This document shows, in pieces, positions 1 to 8,983 of a stretch of DNA of 64,000 nucleotides; positions within the stretch are counted from its first letter, which is position 1; every line of letters starts with the position of its first letter. Position numbers and translations under genes: made by a program. The stretch is from positions 5,042 to 69,041 of the forward strand of contig DATFYE010000083.1 of assembly GCA_035315185.1 (NCBI GenBank). The letters run 5' to 3'. Source of the DNA: JADGQN01 sp035315185. Its GTDB lineage: Bacteria; Desulfobacterota; Syntrophorhabdia; Syntrophorhabdales; WCHB1-27. The notes below the pieces were generated by a model. The model had not been told where the DNA came from and did not search any database. It saw only the letters and a program-made list of their open reading frames with translations.

Positions 1-761
1 ATACCCATTACACGAGCGGAATGGCGTCCATGGCATGTCTGAAGGCCGTAGAGGCCGGTGTGGACGGCATCGACACCTGCATCGCCCCTTTTGCGCTGCG
101 GAGTTCCCACCCAGCCGCCGAACCGTTTATCGTCGCCCTGCAGGATACACCGTATGATCCTGGTCTCGACCTTAGAAAATTCCCCGACATAAACGATTAC
201 CTCGAAAGTATTGTGCCCAGGTACACGCAGTTTTCCGATACGACAAAGTTCTCGGTCATTGACATTGGCGTGCTTATGCATCAGATACCCGGCGGCATGA
301 TCAGTAACCTGGTCAGCCAGCTGAAGCAGGCAAAGGCGCTCCATCGCATCCACGAAGTTTACGAAGAGATACCCAGAACACGGGCAGACATGGGCTACCC
401 TCCCCTCGTCACCCCGACGAGCCAGATTGTGGGCGTGCAGTCAGTGCTGAACGTGATCGCAGGCAGGTACAAGATGATCACCAAAGAGGTTAAAGATTAT
501 TTTTACGGGCTGTATGGCAGACCACCGGCGCCCGTCAACCCGGAAGTGCAGAAGAAGGCGTTGAAGGGCTACGAGCGCGGCGAGACACCCATTGACATAC
601 GACCTGCGGACGTACTGCAGCCCGAGATGGAACACGCGACGGAGGCACTCAAAGGCATATCGAATAGGATGGGGGATATCCTCATCTATGCGCTCTATCC
701 CACGACAGGGCTTGAGTTCCTGAAGAAAAAATATAACGTGACGGATGTCATAACTGCCTGA
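1..761 (+). CDS. Pyruvate carboxylase subunit B / oxaloacetate decarboxylase alpha-type carboxyltransferase, 3' end only
   Basis: The gene enters from the left edge; the reading frame is open from base 3 and the first visible residues, HYTSGMASMA, match the late part of the HMGL-like TIM barrel of biotin-dependent carboxyltransferases. The rest is the conserved carboxylase (PYC/OADA) domain, with a GGMISNLVSQL stretch and a TPTSQIVGVQ motif that are typical of the family. There is no C-terminal biotinyl-lysine domain (MKM motif) before the stop, so the biotin carrier would have to be a separate protein. The family transfers carboxyl groups between biotin and pyruvate/oxaloacetate or related acids. 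The choice between pyruvate carboxylase B and a decarboxylase subunit cannot be made from this fragment. Confidence 0.88.
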   Translation, partial: THYTSGMASMACLKAVEAGVDGIDTCIAPFALRSSHPAAEPFIVALQDTPYDPGLDLRKFPDINDYLESIVPRYTQFSDTTKFSVIDIGVLMHQIPGGMISNLVSQLKQAKALHRIHEVYEEIPRTRADMGYPPLVTPTSQIVGVQSVLNVIAGRYKMITKEVKDYFYGLYGRPPAPVNPEVQKKALKGYERGETPIDIRPADVLQPEMEHATEALKGISNRMGDILIYALYPTTGLEFLKKKYNVTDVITA

Positions 762-854
762 GCACCGAGAGGAGCTTCCGAAGAGGAATTACGGGGTGAG
801 AGATAAAGGCGACGCGGCCAGAGGTCATCTGTTTACGGCCTAGCCTGCTCTATT

Positions 855-1394
855 TCACTTCGGTGGGCAGGCTACTTTCCAAAGTTTCTCAAGTATTGAT
901 CCTTCGGAAGTATGTTCCCATTCCCTCGCGCTTCCCGCCCTTGCGTAATCGAGGCTCTTCTCTTCACCGGTCAGCTCAAAAACCTCTCGTATGCAAAATT
1001 CCGCGCTTGAGCCTACACAATTCATTTCATACAACACATCGCGATGGGTCAATCTGTCGTAACCGACAGTGGGCATCCCTCGTTGCTGCCTCGCCTGGAT
1101 ATAAGTCTGCTTGCTTTGAGCGGTGAAGACGAGTTGGCTCCACACCCTGGCAATGCCCGGGGAATCCGTTCCATTCTCAGCTGCCGTATAATAGTACTGG
1201 CCCTCTTCATCGGAGCCATAGTAGATCCACCCAGCCCCCTTTGGTGGAGCAACTGATGGAGTCGCGCTTTCCCTTGTTGTTGGAGACGCGGAAGGCTTAA
1301 AGACTTTCAGTACAGCAAAGGTCGCGAGGGCAAAGACTAGCACGACCACGGTCGCCATTAGGATTCCCTTGCCACGTCCGCCAAACTGAGCCAC
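855..1394 (-). CDS. Membrane-anchored protein of unknown function
   Basis: A 179-aa protein with a short basic N-terminus, one hydrophobic helix at about residues 12-32, a Ser/Thr/Pro-rich linker and a soluble domain of about 120 residues, presumably outside the membrane. The soluble part starts with GWIYYGSDEEGQYYYT, a pattern seen in small extracytoplasmic domains that report on a compound or surface, and has three cysteines. I do not recognise a named family. It stands alone, with the carboxylase gene convergent on one side and the terminator of the symporter operon on the other. Confidence 0.6.
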   Translation of the reverse strand: MAQFGGRGKGILMATVVVLVFALATFAVLKVFKPSASPTTRESATPSVAPPKGAGWIYYGSDEEGQYYYTAAENGTDSPGIARVWSQLVFTAQSKQTYIQARQQRGMPTVGYDRLTHRDVLYEMNCVGSSAEFCIREVFELTGEEKSLDYARAGSAREWEHTSEGSILEKLWKVACPPK

Positions 1395-1506
1395 TCCTCA
1401 CCCTTCATTGCTCTACGCCTGGATTCTGTGTCTCGTCTGAGATGAAATCGTCTCCATCACCACTGTGCAAATCCATGCCCAACAGCTCTGATGAAAGGAA
1501 AGAATC

Positions 1507-1533
1507 AAAAGGGGCCCGAAGGCCCCTTTTTTT
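1507..1533 (-). terminator. Rho-independent terminator of the symporter operon
   Basis: The palindrome GGGGCC-CGAA-GGCCCC is flanked by AAAA on one side and a run of seven T on the other, so it could work in both directions. It directly follows the symporter stop codon and should end that minus-strand transcript. Confidence 0.8.
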
Positions 1534-3091
1534 ACTGCATAGGTGAGAAAAGTTTGTTGATGAGTTCCTTTGACGGCGGTTTCGTAGCAAGGCTTACAGC
1601 GAAATATAGGATGAAGCAGCCTGCTATGAGTATCCATTCCATCGTGCCCATGCCTAAGAGCGGCGGTTTTCTCCCAAGCACCGCCCATCCGCCATAAAGC
1701 GTTGCGGCGGTTCCGTACAGCACGGTCAAAATCGCGCCCCACTTTGTGGCGCGTTTCCAGTAGTAAGATACCACGGTGACGAAGAAGAAAATCGCACCGA
1801 GACCCATCGCCGCAAGACCCATGAATACCGCGAGGAGCGCAGGCGGCTTGTTGAGGGTCCACCAGAAGGGCAGGAAGAGGAAAAGTGCGATCAAAAAATA
1901 CCCGAGGTAGAGCATGGATTTGTCGGACGTCTCTGGCCACCAGAGCTTGATGATGTCTCTGGTCACATTAGCGCTCATGATGAAGACCATCGCCGAAAGT
2001 GTTCCGAGGGCTGCTCCTATCAGTCCCGTCAGATACATGGACAGCATGCCCGTTCCACCAACCGCCCAGGCGAGCATTGGCGCGGAAAGGTCTGCCCCCC
2101 ATTGTTTGTTTGCGAGCAGGTTACCGCCGAAAATGATCCTTGCCACGAGTCCATTGCTCGAACAGTCAAGCATAACAGGGATGCCAGCCGTCAGCCAGAC
2201 GACGAAACATAAGGTGACGAATTCCTTCCTTGATAATTTTTTCATACCGAGGAATCGGCTGACGTTATGCGGAAAGCCGATTGACATGGTGAAGAAAATG
2301 ACCGGCGTGGCGAGGATACCAATATAACTGGAAAAGAGCTGCGTCATACCGATATGTGGCAAGCTTGGGTTGATGAGGCCAAGGAGCTTCGGGTTTTGGA
2401 CCATCAATGCTTTGGATATTTCAGTAAAACCACCCGCGTAGATTAATGCCCATACGCCCAGAAGCATACCGACAAAGCCCAGAAATGCCCCTTTAACCGC
2501 GATAAACCATTGTGTCCCCATGTACCCGCCCAGCACCAGGAAAAGCCATGCGATACAAACCGAGATCAGAAGACACCAGATAGGGGGGAGCCCTGTAACC
2601 GCAAACCAGACCGTGCCTGCTGCCTTCAGCTGGCCAACGGAGTAAATGAAAAGGAAGAAGAGCATACTCGCGGCAATCAGCGTTTGCAGCCCCTTGGACT
2701 CAAACCTTCTGCCTATTGTTTCCGGAATCGTAGCAGCGCCCAGTTTCGCTGCAAAGTCCCTGGTCTTCGTGGCCGCCAGCCAGACCGTGGGAATGATGCC
2801 GACGAGCGTCCAGATACCCGCAAACCACATGCCTGAAAAGCCAACGGTGTAAACAACGGCTGTACTCCCACAAAATGCCCACCCGGAGATGTAGGAACCC
2901 GTGAGGGCGAGCCCCGTAACCCATGGCCCAATATCCCTTTTCCCAACCAGGTACTCTTCGAAGGACATCCATTTCCTTTTTGCCATAACACCGAGAAAAA
3001 TAGCAACGAACATTAAGACCCCTACGCCGATAATAGAGCCCGTGATCATACTTGCCGTCGGAGTAGGGATGTTCAGGTATTGAGGATTCAT
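1532..3091 (-). CDS. Sodium:solute symporter (SSS) family permease
   Basis: With the ATG at 3091 the product is 519 aa with about 13 hydrophobic helices. This start is preferred because it has a strong GAGGAGGT ribosome site and its ATG overlaps the stop of the small upstream gene (ATGA). The segment FEEYLVGKRDIGPWVTGLAL and the following SYISGWAF match the SSS family (SLC5-like; PanF, PutP, ActP), which import a substrate with sodium. The substrate cannot be read from the sequence; the short helper gene upstream resembles the small partners of acetate/pantothenate-type members. A longer in-frame reading back to 3166 exists but would run through that helper gene. Confidence 0.88.
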   Translation of the reverse strand: MNPQYLNIPTPTASMITGSIIGVGVLMFVAIFLGVMAKRKWMSFEEYLVGKRDIGPWVTGLALTGSYISGWAFCGSTAVVYTVGFSGMWFAGIWTLVGIIPTVWLAATKTRDFAAKLGAATIPETIGRRFESKGLQTLIAASMLFFLFIYSVGQLKAAGTVWFAVTGLPPIWCLLISVCIAWLFLVLGGYMGTQWFIAVKGAFLGFVGMLLGVWALIYAGGFTEISKALMVQNPKLLGLINPSLPHIGMTQLFSSYIGILATPVIFFTMSIGFPHNVSRFLGMKKLSRKEFVTLCFVVWLTAGIPVMLDCSSNGLVARIIFGGNLLANKQWGADLSAPMLAWAVGGTGMLSMYLTGLIGAALGTLSAMVFIMSANVTRDIIKLWWPETSDKSMLYLGYFLIALFLFLPFWWTLNKPPALLAVFMGLAAMGLGAIFFFVTVVSYYWKRATKWGAILTVLYGTAATLYGGWAVLGRKPPLLGMGTMEWILIAGCFILYFAVSLATKPPSKELINKLFSPMQ

Positions 3092-3207
3092 TTTTCCCAC
3101 CTCCTCGCGATAAGCCATGTTCCGATCAATGTCATCAGGAATGTTCCAACTATCAAGATACCCCAAATATACCAGGAAAACATCGGAACCTCTACAGTAG
3201 GTTGCAT
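3088..3207 (-). CDS. 39-aa one-helix membrane protein, probable small subunit of the symporter
   Basis: This small gene starts at an ATG at 3207 behind AGAGGAGGT (3211-3219) and encodes 39 residues: a polar start (MQPTVEVPMFSWYIWG), one helix of about 20 residues and a basic tail (ARRWEK). Its TGA overlaps the ATG of the symporter gene by one base in an ATGA arrangement, so the two are almost certainly translated together. Several SSS carriers have a short membrane protein encoded directly upstream. The role as a subunit is inferred from position, coupling and topology; I cannot assign a family. Confidence 0.75.
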   Translation of the reverse strand: MQPTVEVPMFSWYIWGILIVGTFLMTLIGTWLIARRWEK

Positions 3208-3390
3208 ATTACCTCCTCTTTTATGGTCGCAGAGTCTCTCTTTGCAGAGATGTAGGTCTCCTCACCTCCTGTTATGGAAATTTTTGAAGCCGGAATGCTG
3301 TTGTGACAGACGAAATTTGGCTCTCTTCGTTACGTCGACAGACGTACACGGCCAGACAATTGATATCCCCCCACCCCCCAGCCTATACAA

Positions 3391-3418
3391 ATAATAGAAT
3401 GCTCCGCTGAAATGTCAA
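3391..3418 (-). promoter_or_regulatory. Sigma-70 promoter for the symporter operon
   Basis: On the minus strand TTGACA (3413-3418) and TATTAT (3391-3396) are separated by 16 bases. The transcript would start near 3384, followed at once by a G-rich stretch (complement of the C-rich run at 3369-3379), and have a leader of about 175 bases. The rest of the 3208-3470 gap shows no gene. Confidence 0.6.
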
Positions 3419-3470
3419 GACAAATTTTTCGCTGTGACGGGGGTTCGCAGCCTAAGTGTTGGTATACAGT

Positions 3471-6400
3471 CTACAATCTCACAGATACGATTTTCGAAAT
3501 ACCTTCGTCTTCCATGGTAATTCCGTACATCGTGTTGGAGCACTCCATGGTGAGTCTGTTGTGGGTGATAAGGACGATCTGTGTCTTTTTGCTGATGGTT
3601 TTGACAATCTCCATAAGCGATGCAAGGTTGGCGTCATCGAGCGGCGCGTCTATCTCGTCCATGAGCGTGAAGGGTGATGGTTTGGTATCCATGAGGGAGA
3701 GCAGGAATGCAAGAGAGATAAGCGCCTTCTCACCTCCCGAAAAGAGTTCCATGCGGATGACCCGCTTACCGGGAGGCTGCACGTAAAGCTCCACGCCGCT
3801 CGTATCGGGGTTGATGCTGAGCGTGCCCTTTCCGCCTTTGAAGAGCATCTGCGTGTAACGCTTGAAGGCTTCATTGATCTGGTCAAAGGTCTCAATGAAG
3901 AGGTCCTTTGAGACTGCGTCTATCTTGCTGATCGTCTTCCGGAGGGAGTCCATGGCCTGCGTCAGGTCAGACTTCTGCGTCTCCAGGAATTCGGAACGTT
4001 CTTTCAACTCTTTGTATTCCTTCTCGGCACGGAAGTTTACCTCACCCATTGCCGAGAGTTCGTCCGCTATCTTCTGCCTTTCAGCTTCTGTTCCCGGCGG
4101 CGCGCTCTTGCGTTTCTCGTCAAGCTCCTCGATTGCGTATTCCGTGCGCAACCGTTCAAGGATCATCTCTTTCCTCTCCTGGAGCACCGCCTTTTCCCGC
4201 TCAAGCCCTTCCCACTTGGATCTGACTTTTTCCAGATCGTCGGAGACGCGCTGCAGACCCTCTTGCAGGCGACTCTTTTCCTGGTGCAGGTCACCCAACT
4301 GTTGCTTCATTTCATTGTAGCGTGCTGACGCTTTTTCACAGGTCTCGCTCAGCTGAGCATGGCTTTCCCCCAATTCCTTGATGCGTTGTGTTGCTTCTGA
4401 AAGGCTCGTCTCCGCAGTTACAATCTTTTCTCCGGCAGCCGCTTTGTTCTTCTCGTGCTCTTCGGCAGCACTCTTCTTCCGTTCTGCCTCCTCGGAGAGA
4501 CTCCTCACAGAATTTTTCTTCCTCTCCACATTGACGGAGACTTCCTGGAACTCTTTTTCAGCCTCGTCGTAGCGCTTGCGAGCAGCATCCAGGTCGCCTT
4601 TGAGCACCTGCAGCGCCTCGTTGATCTGACTAACCTCGTCTTCAAGCTTCTCCTGATCGGCTATAAGCTCATCACGTGAGACAGGGGTTTGGTCGTCCGT
4701 ACCTTCTATCCTCCAGGCAAATTCTTTGAGCCTGTCGGCGATCGTTCTGATTTCAGTCTCAATGATGATGCGTTCCTTTTCCTTCTCTGCCAGCGCATTT
4801 GCCTTCTGTCGCTTCCTCTGCTGCACGGTTTGGTACGCTTGGCCAAGTGTTCCGTGTGTATTCTGGACCTCGCCCATTGAAGTTTGTTCTTTCACCAGCT
4901 GGTCACTGATCTGGGCGATCTCTTTCTCCAGCTTCATCTTTTCCCTGAACTCTCTGATCGATATGCCTCTCTTCTCCTTGCTTGTGACAATAAGGCCCCG
5001 CGAATCAATATAGGTATCCTTACCGGCATCCCTGGCTATGAAAATCCCTTCCTCTCCGGCCTCGATGCGCTGGATTGCTTCGGTTGCGTTTTCCACCCAG
5101 TTGATTCGAATTTCAACGTCGTTGTCTCGCTGCGCAAAAAGACCTTTCTCCGGGAAAAAGATGAAGTTGCCACTGTGCTCTCTCAGAGCGTCGGCAATCG
5201 CACCTGGGTCCGACGCAGCGAGGACATGGTATTCCATCTCGTCCGCAAAAAACTTTTCCAGGGCGCTCTCTGCCCCTTCGGGTGTTCTCACTATATCGAT
5301 AAGTCTCTTGAACGGAAGTGCCGGCTCCGTTTGCTTTTCACCAATAGTAGCCAGCTTCTTAAAAAGCTCCTCCCGCCCTCTTTTCTCTCCCTTGAGCCGC
5401 TCTACGCTGTCCCGCTTCTGCGCCATTTCGTGCTCAAGAAGCCTCATGCGTTCCATGAGCTCCTGCTCTTCCTTGTCTATCCCCGCCTTTTCAGCGCTTT
5501 CGCGGTCTATCTGATGCTTTAGGACCAGTCCCTTTTCTTCGAGTAGGACCAGTTTCCCGCGTAACCTCTTCTCTTCTTCCGATCTCCGCCCTTCTCGAAC
5601 CTGACGCTCTTTCTCCATCCTTTCCAGTTCAAGGATACGGTTTTTCACTTCCGTGAGGCTGCTCATCGAGACGAAAAGTCGGTTTCTTTCTTCCTCGAGC
5701 TTTGCCTCCAGCTGTTCGGTGGCCCCTCTTAATTCCCTCTTCTTTTCCTGCAAGCTGTTACTCAGCTGCTCGTCTTCTTGCAGGGATGCGGCCGCTTGAG
5801 CAATCTCGATCTCCAGCGCCTGTACCTCGCCTAAGGTACGCTCCCCTTGTTCGCCAAGCTCCTTTACCGTTGCCTGAAGTTCGGTGATCGTTGCCGACAG
5901 CCGATCCCTTTCTTCCTCAACGTAGTTGAGTTCCAGGAGGCGGCTCTCCGCATCCTTTTCTTTCTCCTTGATATCCAGCTCAAGCTGTCGGGCAACGGCA
6001 TCGGCCAGAGACAACTCCTCTTCTTTCGCATCGATGGTCTCCCTCACCGACGCCCGCTCCTCCTCTTTCCTTGCAACCTCCTGCTGAAGCTCTGCTTCCC
6101 GCTCTCCCAGCTTTGCTTCTCTCCTTTCGAGCTTTACGTAAGCATCGGCCAGGAGGGTGATATCTATCTCCTTCAGCTTTTCTTTGAGGCTGTTAAAAAC
6201 CTTCAGCCTTTCCCATTCTTCTTCTGTCCTTTTCAGGCTCTTCACAACCTCGGCGTAGATATCCTCGACACGTTCCAGGTTTGCCTTCGTCTCTTCCATT
6301 CTCTCAAAAGCATCTCTCTTCTTTTCCTCAAAACGGGTGATTCCGCTTGCCTCTTCGATGGCCGTGCGCCGCTCCAGAGGTTTCATCTGCGCGAAATATT

Positions 6401-6818
6401 CAATGTTTCCCTGCTCCAGTATGGCGTAGGAATTGAGCCCGATGCCAGTCCCGAGAAAGAAGTCCTGTACGTCTTTGAGCCGTACCTGATCACTGTTTAT
6501 GTAATACTCGTTGGTACCGTCCCTGAAGATCCTCCGTTTGATTGCGACTTCCCGATCACCTTCCGAAAGACCGATAATCACTTCGGCCATGTTCACCGGC
6601 CTTTTCCCGTTGCTGCCGTGGAATATGACATCGCCCATTTCTTTGACACGCAGTGATTTCGTGCCTCTTTCTCCAAGCACCCAGATGAACGCATCAACCA
6701 CGTTGCTTTTACCGCAGCCGTTGGGCCCTACCAGGGAGGTGACGCCTTCGCTGAACCTGAAAACAGTCCTGTTCAGAAAAGATTTGAAACCAAGGAGTTC
6801 AAGGGAAAGGAGTTTCAT
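3471..6818 (-). CDS. smc: Chromosome segregation SMC ATPase
   Basis: A 1115-aa protein with the full SMC plan. The N-terminal head carries Walker A GPNGCGKS near residue 32 and a Q-loop (YAILEQGNI) near 145. Long coiled coils flank a hinge at about 480-640, and the C-terminal head carries the signature LFSGGEKAL and Walker B PFTLMDEIDAPLDD. The family entraps and compacts DNA together with ScpA and ScpB, neither of which is encoded here. The start overlaps the gltX stop (ATGA), so the two genes are co-translated. The length is slightly below the usual 1150-1200 aa but no motif is missing. Confidence 0.97.
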   Translation of the reverse strand: MKLLSLELLGFKSFLNRTVFRFSEGVTSLVGPNGCGKSNVVDAFIWVLGERGTKSLRVKEMGDVIFHGSNGKRPVNMAEVIIGLSEGDREVAIKRRIFRDGTNEYYINSDQVRLKDVQDFFLGTGIGLNSYAILEQGNIEYFAQMKPLERRTAIEEASGITRFEEKKRDAFERMEETKANLERVEDIYAEVVKSLKRTEEEWERLKVFNSLKEKLKEIDITLLADAYVKLERREAKLGEREAELQQEVARKEEERASVRETIDAKEEELSLADAVARQLELDIKEKEKDAESRLLELNYVEEERDRLSATITELQATVKELGEQGERTLGEVQALEIEIAQAAASLQEDEQLSNSLQEKKRELRGATEQLEAKLEEERNRLFVSMSSLTEVKNRILELERMEKERQVREGRRSEEEKRLRGKLVLLEEKGLVLKHQIDRESAEKAGIDKEEQELMERMRLLEHEMAQKRDSVERLKGEKRGREELFKKLATIGEKQTEPALPFKRLIDIVRTPEGAESALEKFFADEMEYHVLAASDPGAIADALREHSGNFIFFPEKGLFAQRDNDVEIRINWVENATEAIQRIEAGEEGIFIARDAGKDTYIDSRGLIVTSKEKRGISIREFREKMKLEKEIAQISDQLVKEQTSMGEVQNTHGTLGQAYQTVQQRKRQKANALAEKEKERIIIETEIRTIADRLKEFAWRIEGTDDQTPVSRDELIADQEKLEDEVSQINEALQVLKGDLDAARKRYDEAEKEFQEVSVNVERKKNSVRSLSEEAERKKSAAEEHEKNKAAAGEKIVTAETSLSEATQRIKELGESHAQLSETCEKASARYNEMKQQLGDLHQEKSRLQEGLQRVSDDLEKVRSKWEGLEREKAVLQERKEMILERLRTEYAIEELDEKRKSAPPGTEAERQKIADELSAMGEVNFRAEKEYKELKERSEFLETQKSDLTQAMDSLRKTISKIDAVSKDLFIETFDQINEAFKRYTQMLFKGGKGTLSINPDTSGVELYVQPPGKRVIRMELFSGGEKALISLAFLLSLMDTKPSPFTLMDEIDAPLDDANLASLMEIVKTISKKTQIVLITHNRLTMECSNTMYGITMEDEGISKIVSVRL

Positions 6819-8206
6819 GATATTAAGGAGATGGCCCGTTCTATCCTTTTCTTTACTAGGTCTTTTCCAAGTATGCCGATAACCTCAAAAATTCCTGGAC
6901 TGACAGCCTTTCCGGAAAGAGCGACCCGTATAGGTTGAACAATATCAACCAGCTTCTTTCCGTGATCTCTTGCGATGCTCTCTATCAGGGCCCTCTGGCT
7001 CGCCTCGTCCAAGGATGGGAGCTCCTGAAAATCCTTCAAGAATTGCTCGAGGATCGGCCTTGCTGCCTGCGTCAGAAACTTCGCTTTTGCCGAGGTCTCA
7101 TATTCTATCTCTTCTCCAAAGAAGAATCCAGCCATTTGCGCCATTTCTTTGAGGGTTTTTGCCCTCCCCAGCAGATTACGAATGATCTGGATCAGTTTCG
7201 CGCGGTCGGGAGCAGTGCGGCTCTGTGCGGTAATGAAAGGCGCGAGCCTCTCGGCAACCACCTCTACGGGTAGGGTCTTCATGTAGTGATCATTCAACCA
7301 GAGAAGCTTATCCATGTCAAAGATGGCAGGTGATCTCCCCACATTCGGTAGATCAAACTTTTCGATCAGCTCCTCTTTAGAGAATATTTCGTCGTCGCCG
7401 TGGGCCCACCCGAGCCGGGCAAGGTAGTTCATGAGCGCTTCGGGCAAGAATCCCTCTTCTCTGTATTCCAGAAGAGAGGTCGCCCCGTGTCTCTTGCTCA
7501 GCCGCGCCCGGTCCTTTCCATGGATGAGGGGAACATGGGCGAACCGGGGCACCGCGAACTTGAGCGCCTCATACATCAGAATCTGCCTCGGTGTATTGTT
7601 GATGTGATCGTCACCTCTGATGATGTGTGTGATACCCATCAACGCATCATCCACTACTACGGTAAAATTGTAGGTCGGCGTCTGGTCAGTCCTCAATATT
7701 ACCAGATCATCCAACTCGTCGCACTGAAAGCTGATTTCTCCACGTACGAGGTCATGGAAGGCCACCGTGCCTGACAGGGGCGTCTTGAACCTGATCACGT
7801 GTGGTTTATCCGGGTCCTCGATGGTTTTCTCCCGGCAGGTCCTATCATAGGCAGGTTTTTGTCCTTCTTTCAGGGCCCGCTTTCGCTTCTCCTCCAACTC
7901 CTGCGTTGTGCAGTAGCACTTGTAGGCATGGCCTTCCTGCAAAAGCCGAAGGGCATGTTCCTTATAAAGTTCCATCCTGGCGCTCTGAAAGAATGGGCCC
8001 TCGTCGTGCACGATGCCGAGCCACGCAAGCCCATCCAGTATGCCTTGGGTATACTCGTCCCTCGACCTTTCCCGATCCGTATCCTCGATCCGCAGGACGA
8101 ATCTGCCCTTGTGATGCTTCGCGAAAAGCCAGTTAAAGAGTGCTGTCCGTGCCCCACCAATGTGCAACTGGCCGGTTGGACTTGGTGCAAACCGTGTTCG
8201 TACCAT
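6815..8206 (-). CDS. gltX: Glutamyl-tRNA synthetase (first of two copies)
   Basis: A 463-aa class I synthetase from the ATG at 8206; the start is set by the invariant RFAPSPTGQLHIGG segment that follows two residues later. HIGG is the HIGH motif and RLSKRHG the KMSKS equivalent. A YKCYC...C zinc-type cluster lies near residue 115 and the C-terminal half is the helical anticodon-binding domain. It charges tRNA-Glu, or also tRNA-Gln if non-discriminating. It is followed by smc with a 4-base overlap. A second, divergent gltX lies at about 11.2 kb, so one of the pair may be specialised for the tRNA-Gln mischarging route. Confidence 0.95.
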   Translation of the reverse strand: MVRTRFAPSPTGQLHIGGARTALFNWLFAKHHKGRFVLRIEDTDRERSRDEYTQGILDGLAWLGIVHDEGPFFQSARMELYKEHALRLLQEGHAYKCYCTTQELEEKRKRALKEGQKPAYDRTCREKTIEDPDKPHVIRFKTPLSGTVAFHDLVRGEISFQCDELDDLVILRTDQTPTYNFTVVVDDALMGITHIIRGDDHINNTPRQILMYEALKFAVPRFAHVPLIHGKDRARLSKRHGATSLLEYREEGFLPEALMNYLARLGWAHGDDEIFSKEELIEKFDLPNVGRSPAIFDMDKLLWLNDHYMKTLPVEVVAERLAPFITAQSRTAPDRAKLIQIIRNLLGRAKTLKEMAQMAGFFFGEEIEYETSAKAKFLTQAARPILEQFLKDFQELPSLDEASQRALIESIARDHGKKLVDIVQPIRVALSGKAVSPGIFEVIGILGKDLVKKRIERAISLIS

Positions 8207-8292
8207 TTTTGGGTATTGTTTCTCCGAGTAACCCTGAAGTATAAAGAAAAATTGCTGCTTCATCAACCCAAATTTCCGGCTGCGCGGAAAAT

Positions 8293-8401
8293 GGGTCAAG
8301 GGTCACGGGAAAGACGAGCAGGGCCATCCTCACCTCCATTATCCCCTTTCTTCTGCCTTTGTTAGTCCCCTTGACCCTTGACCCCCTGCCCCATGACCCT
8401 G
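8293..8401. repeat. Intergenic inverted repeat of CCTTGAC-type quasi-tandem units
   Basis: The left arm (8293-8309, GGGTCAAGGGTCACGGG) is complementary to the right arm (8367-8401), which repeats CCCTTGACCC-like units with small changes. It lies between the divergent gltX and carD and would fold into a long imperfect hairpin. Similar hairpins with other unit sequences occur elsewhere in this window. Confidence 0.65.
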
Positions 8402-8428
8402 CCTTTCTACGGGAAAAACAGTTACTTA

Positions 8429-8457
8429 TTGCGTTTTTCAGGGCAAACTGGTATACT
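8429..8457 (+). promoter_or_regulatory. Sigma-70 promoter for the carD operon
   Basis: TTGCGT (8429-8434) and TATACT (8452-8457) are 17 bases apart, placing the transcript start about 25 bases before the carD start codon. Confidence 0.55.
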
Positions 8458-8488
8458 ATGGCCCGATATGTTGAGAATGGAGGTAAGA

Positions 8489-8983
8489 ATGCTGAAGATT
8501 GGACAAGTTGCTGTATACCCCGGGCACGGCGTAGGCAAGATCGAGCGCATTGAAGAGAAGGAGATTTCCGGCACAAAACAGGCATTCTACATAATGAGAA
8601 TTCTCGATTCCGACATGACCATCATGATCCCGACGGATGGAGCCCAGAATGCCGGTCTGCGTTACGTGATCGCCTCCAGGGACGTGGTCAAAGTCTACGA
8701 AATCCTCAAAGACAAGAACACAAACCATGATACCTCCCCCTGGAACAGGCGATACAAGGATTATATGGAGAGAATCAAGAGCGGGTCGATCTTCGAAATT
8801 GCTACAGTATTAAGAGAGCTTTACACCTTGAGGACATGGAAAGAGCTCTCCTTCGGCGAAAGAAAAATGTTTGAAACGGCAAGAAATCTCATCAAGAAAG
8901 AGCTCTCAATAGCCCTATCCAAAGATGAGGATGAGATAGTAACCGACATAGAGAGAATCTTCTCCAACAACACCAGAGGTTAG
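8489..8983 (+). CDS. carD: CarD/CdnL-type RNA polymerase-binding regulator
   Basis: A 164-aa protein. The start at 8489 is chosen because a GGAGG site lies just upstream and the conserved domain begins at once (MLKIGQVAVYPGHGVGKIE). Residues 1-60 form the RNA-polymerase-interacting Tudor-like domain shared with the Mfd/TRCF RID; the C-terminal half is helical. CarD proteins bind the beta subunit and stabilise open promoter complexes, often at rRNA and growth promoters. It heads the operon continuing into the PIN-TRAM gene with no gap. Confidence 0.92.
   Translation: MLKIGQVAVYPGHGVGKIERIEEKEISGTKQAFYIMRILDSDMTIMIPTDGAQNAGLRYVIASRDVVKVYEILKDKNTNHDTSPWNRRYKDYMERIKSGSIFEIATVLRELYTLRTWKELSFGERKMFETARNLIKKELSIALSKDEDEIVTDIERIFSNNTRG

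Noticed and set aside
4884..5522. Long open frame on the plus strand within smc
   Set aside because: It is antisense to the coiled-coil part of smc, has no ribosome site, and its composition mirrors the Glu/Lys-rich codons of smc.
5847..6656. 269-codon plus-strand frame opposite the smc head
   Set aside because: It is exactly antisense to the conserved SMC N-terminal domain and has no recognisable domain.
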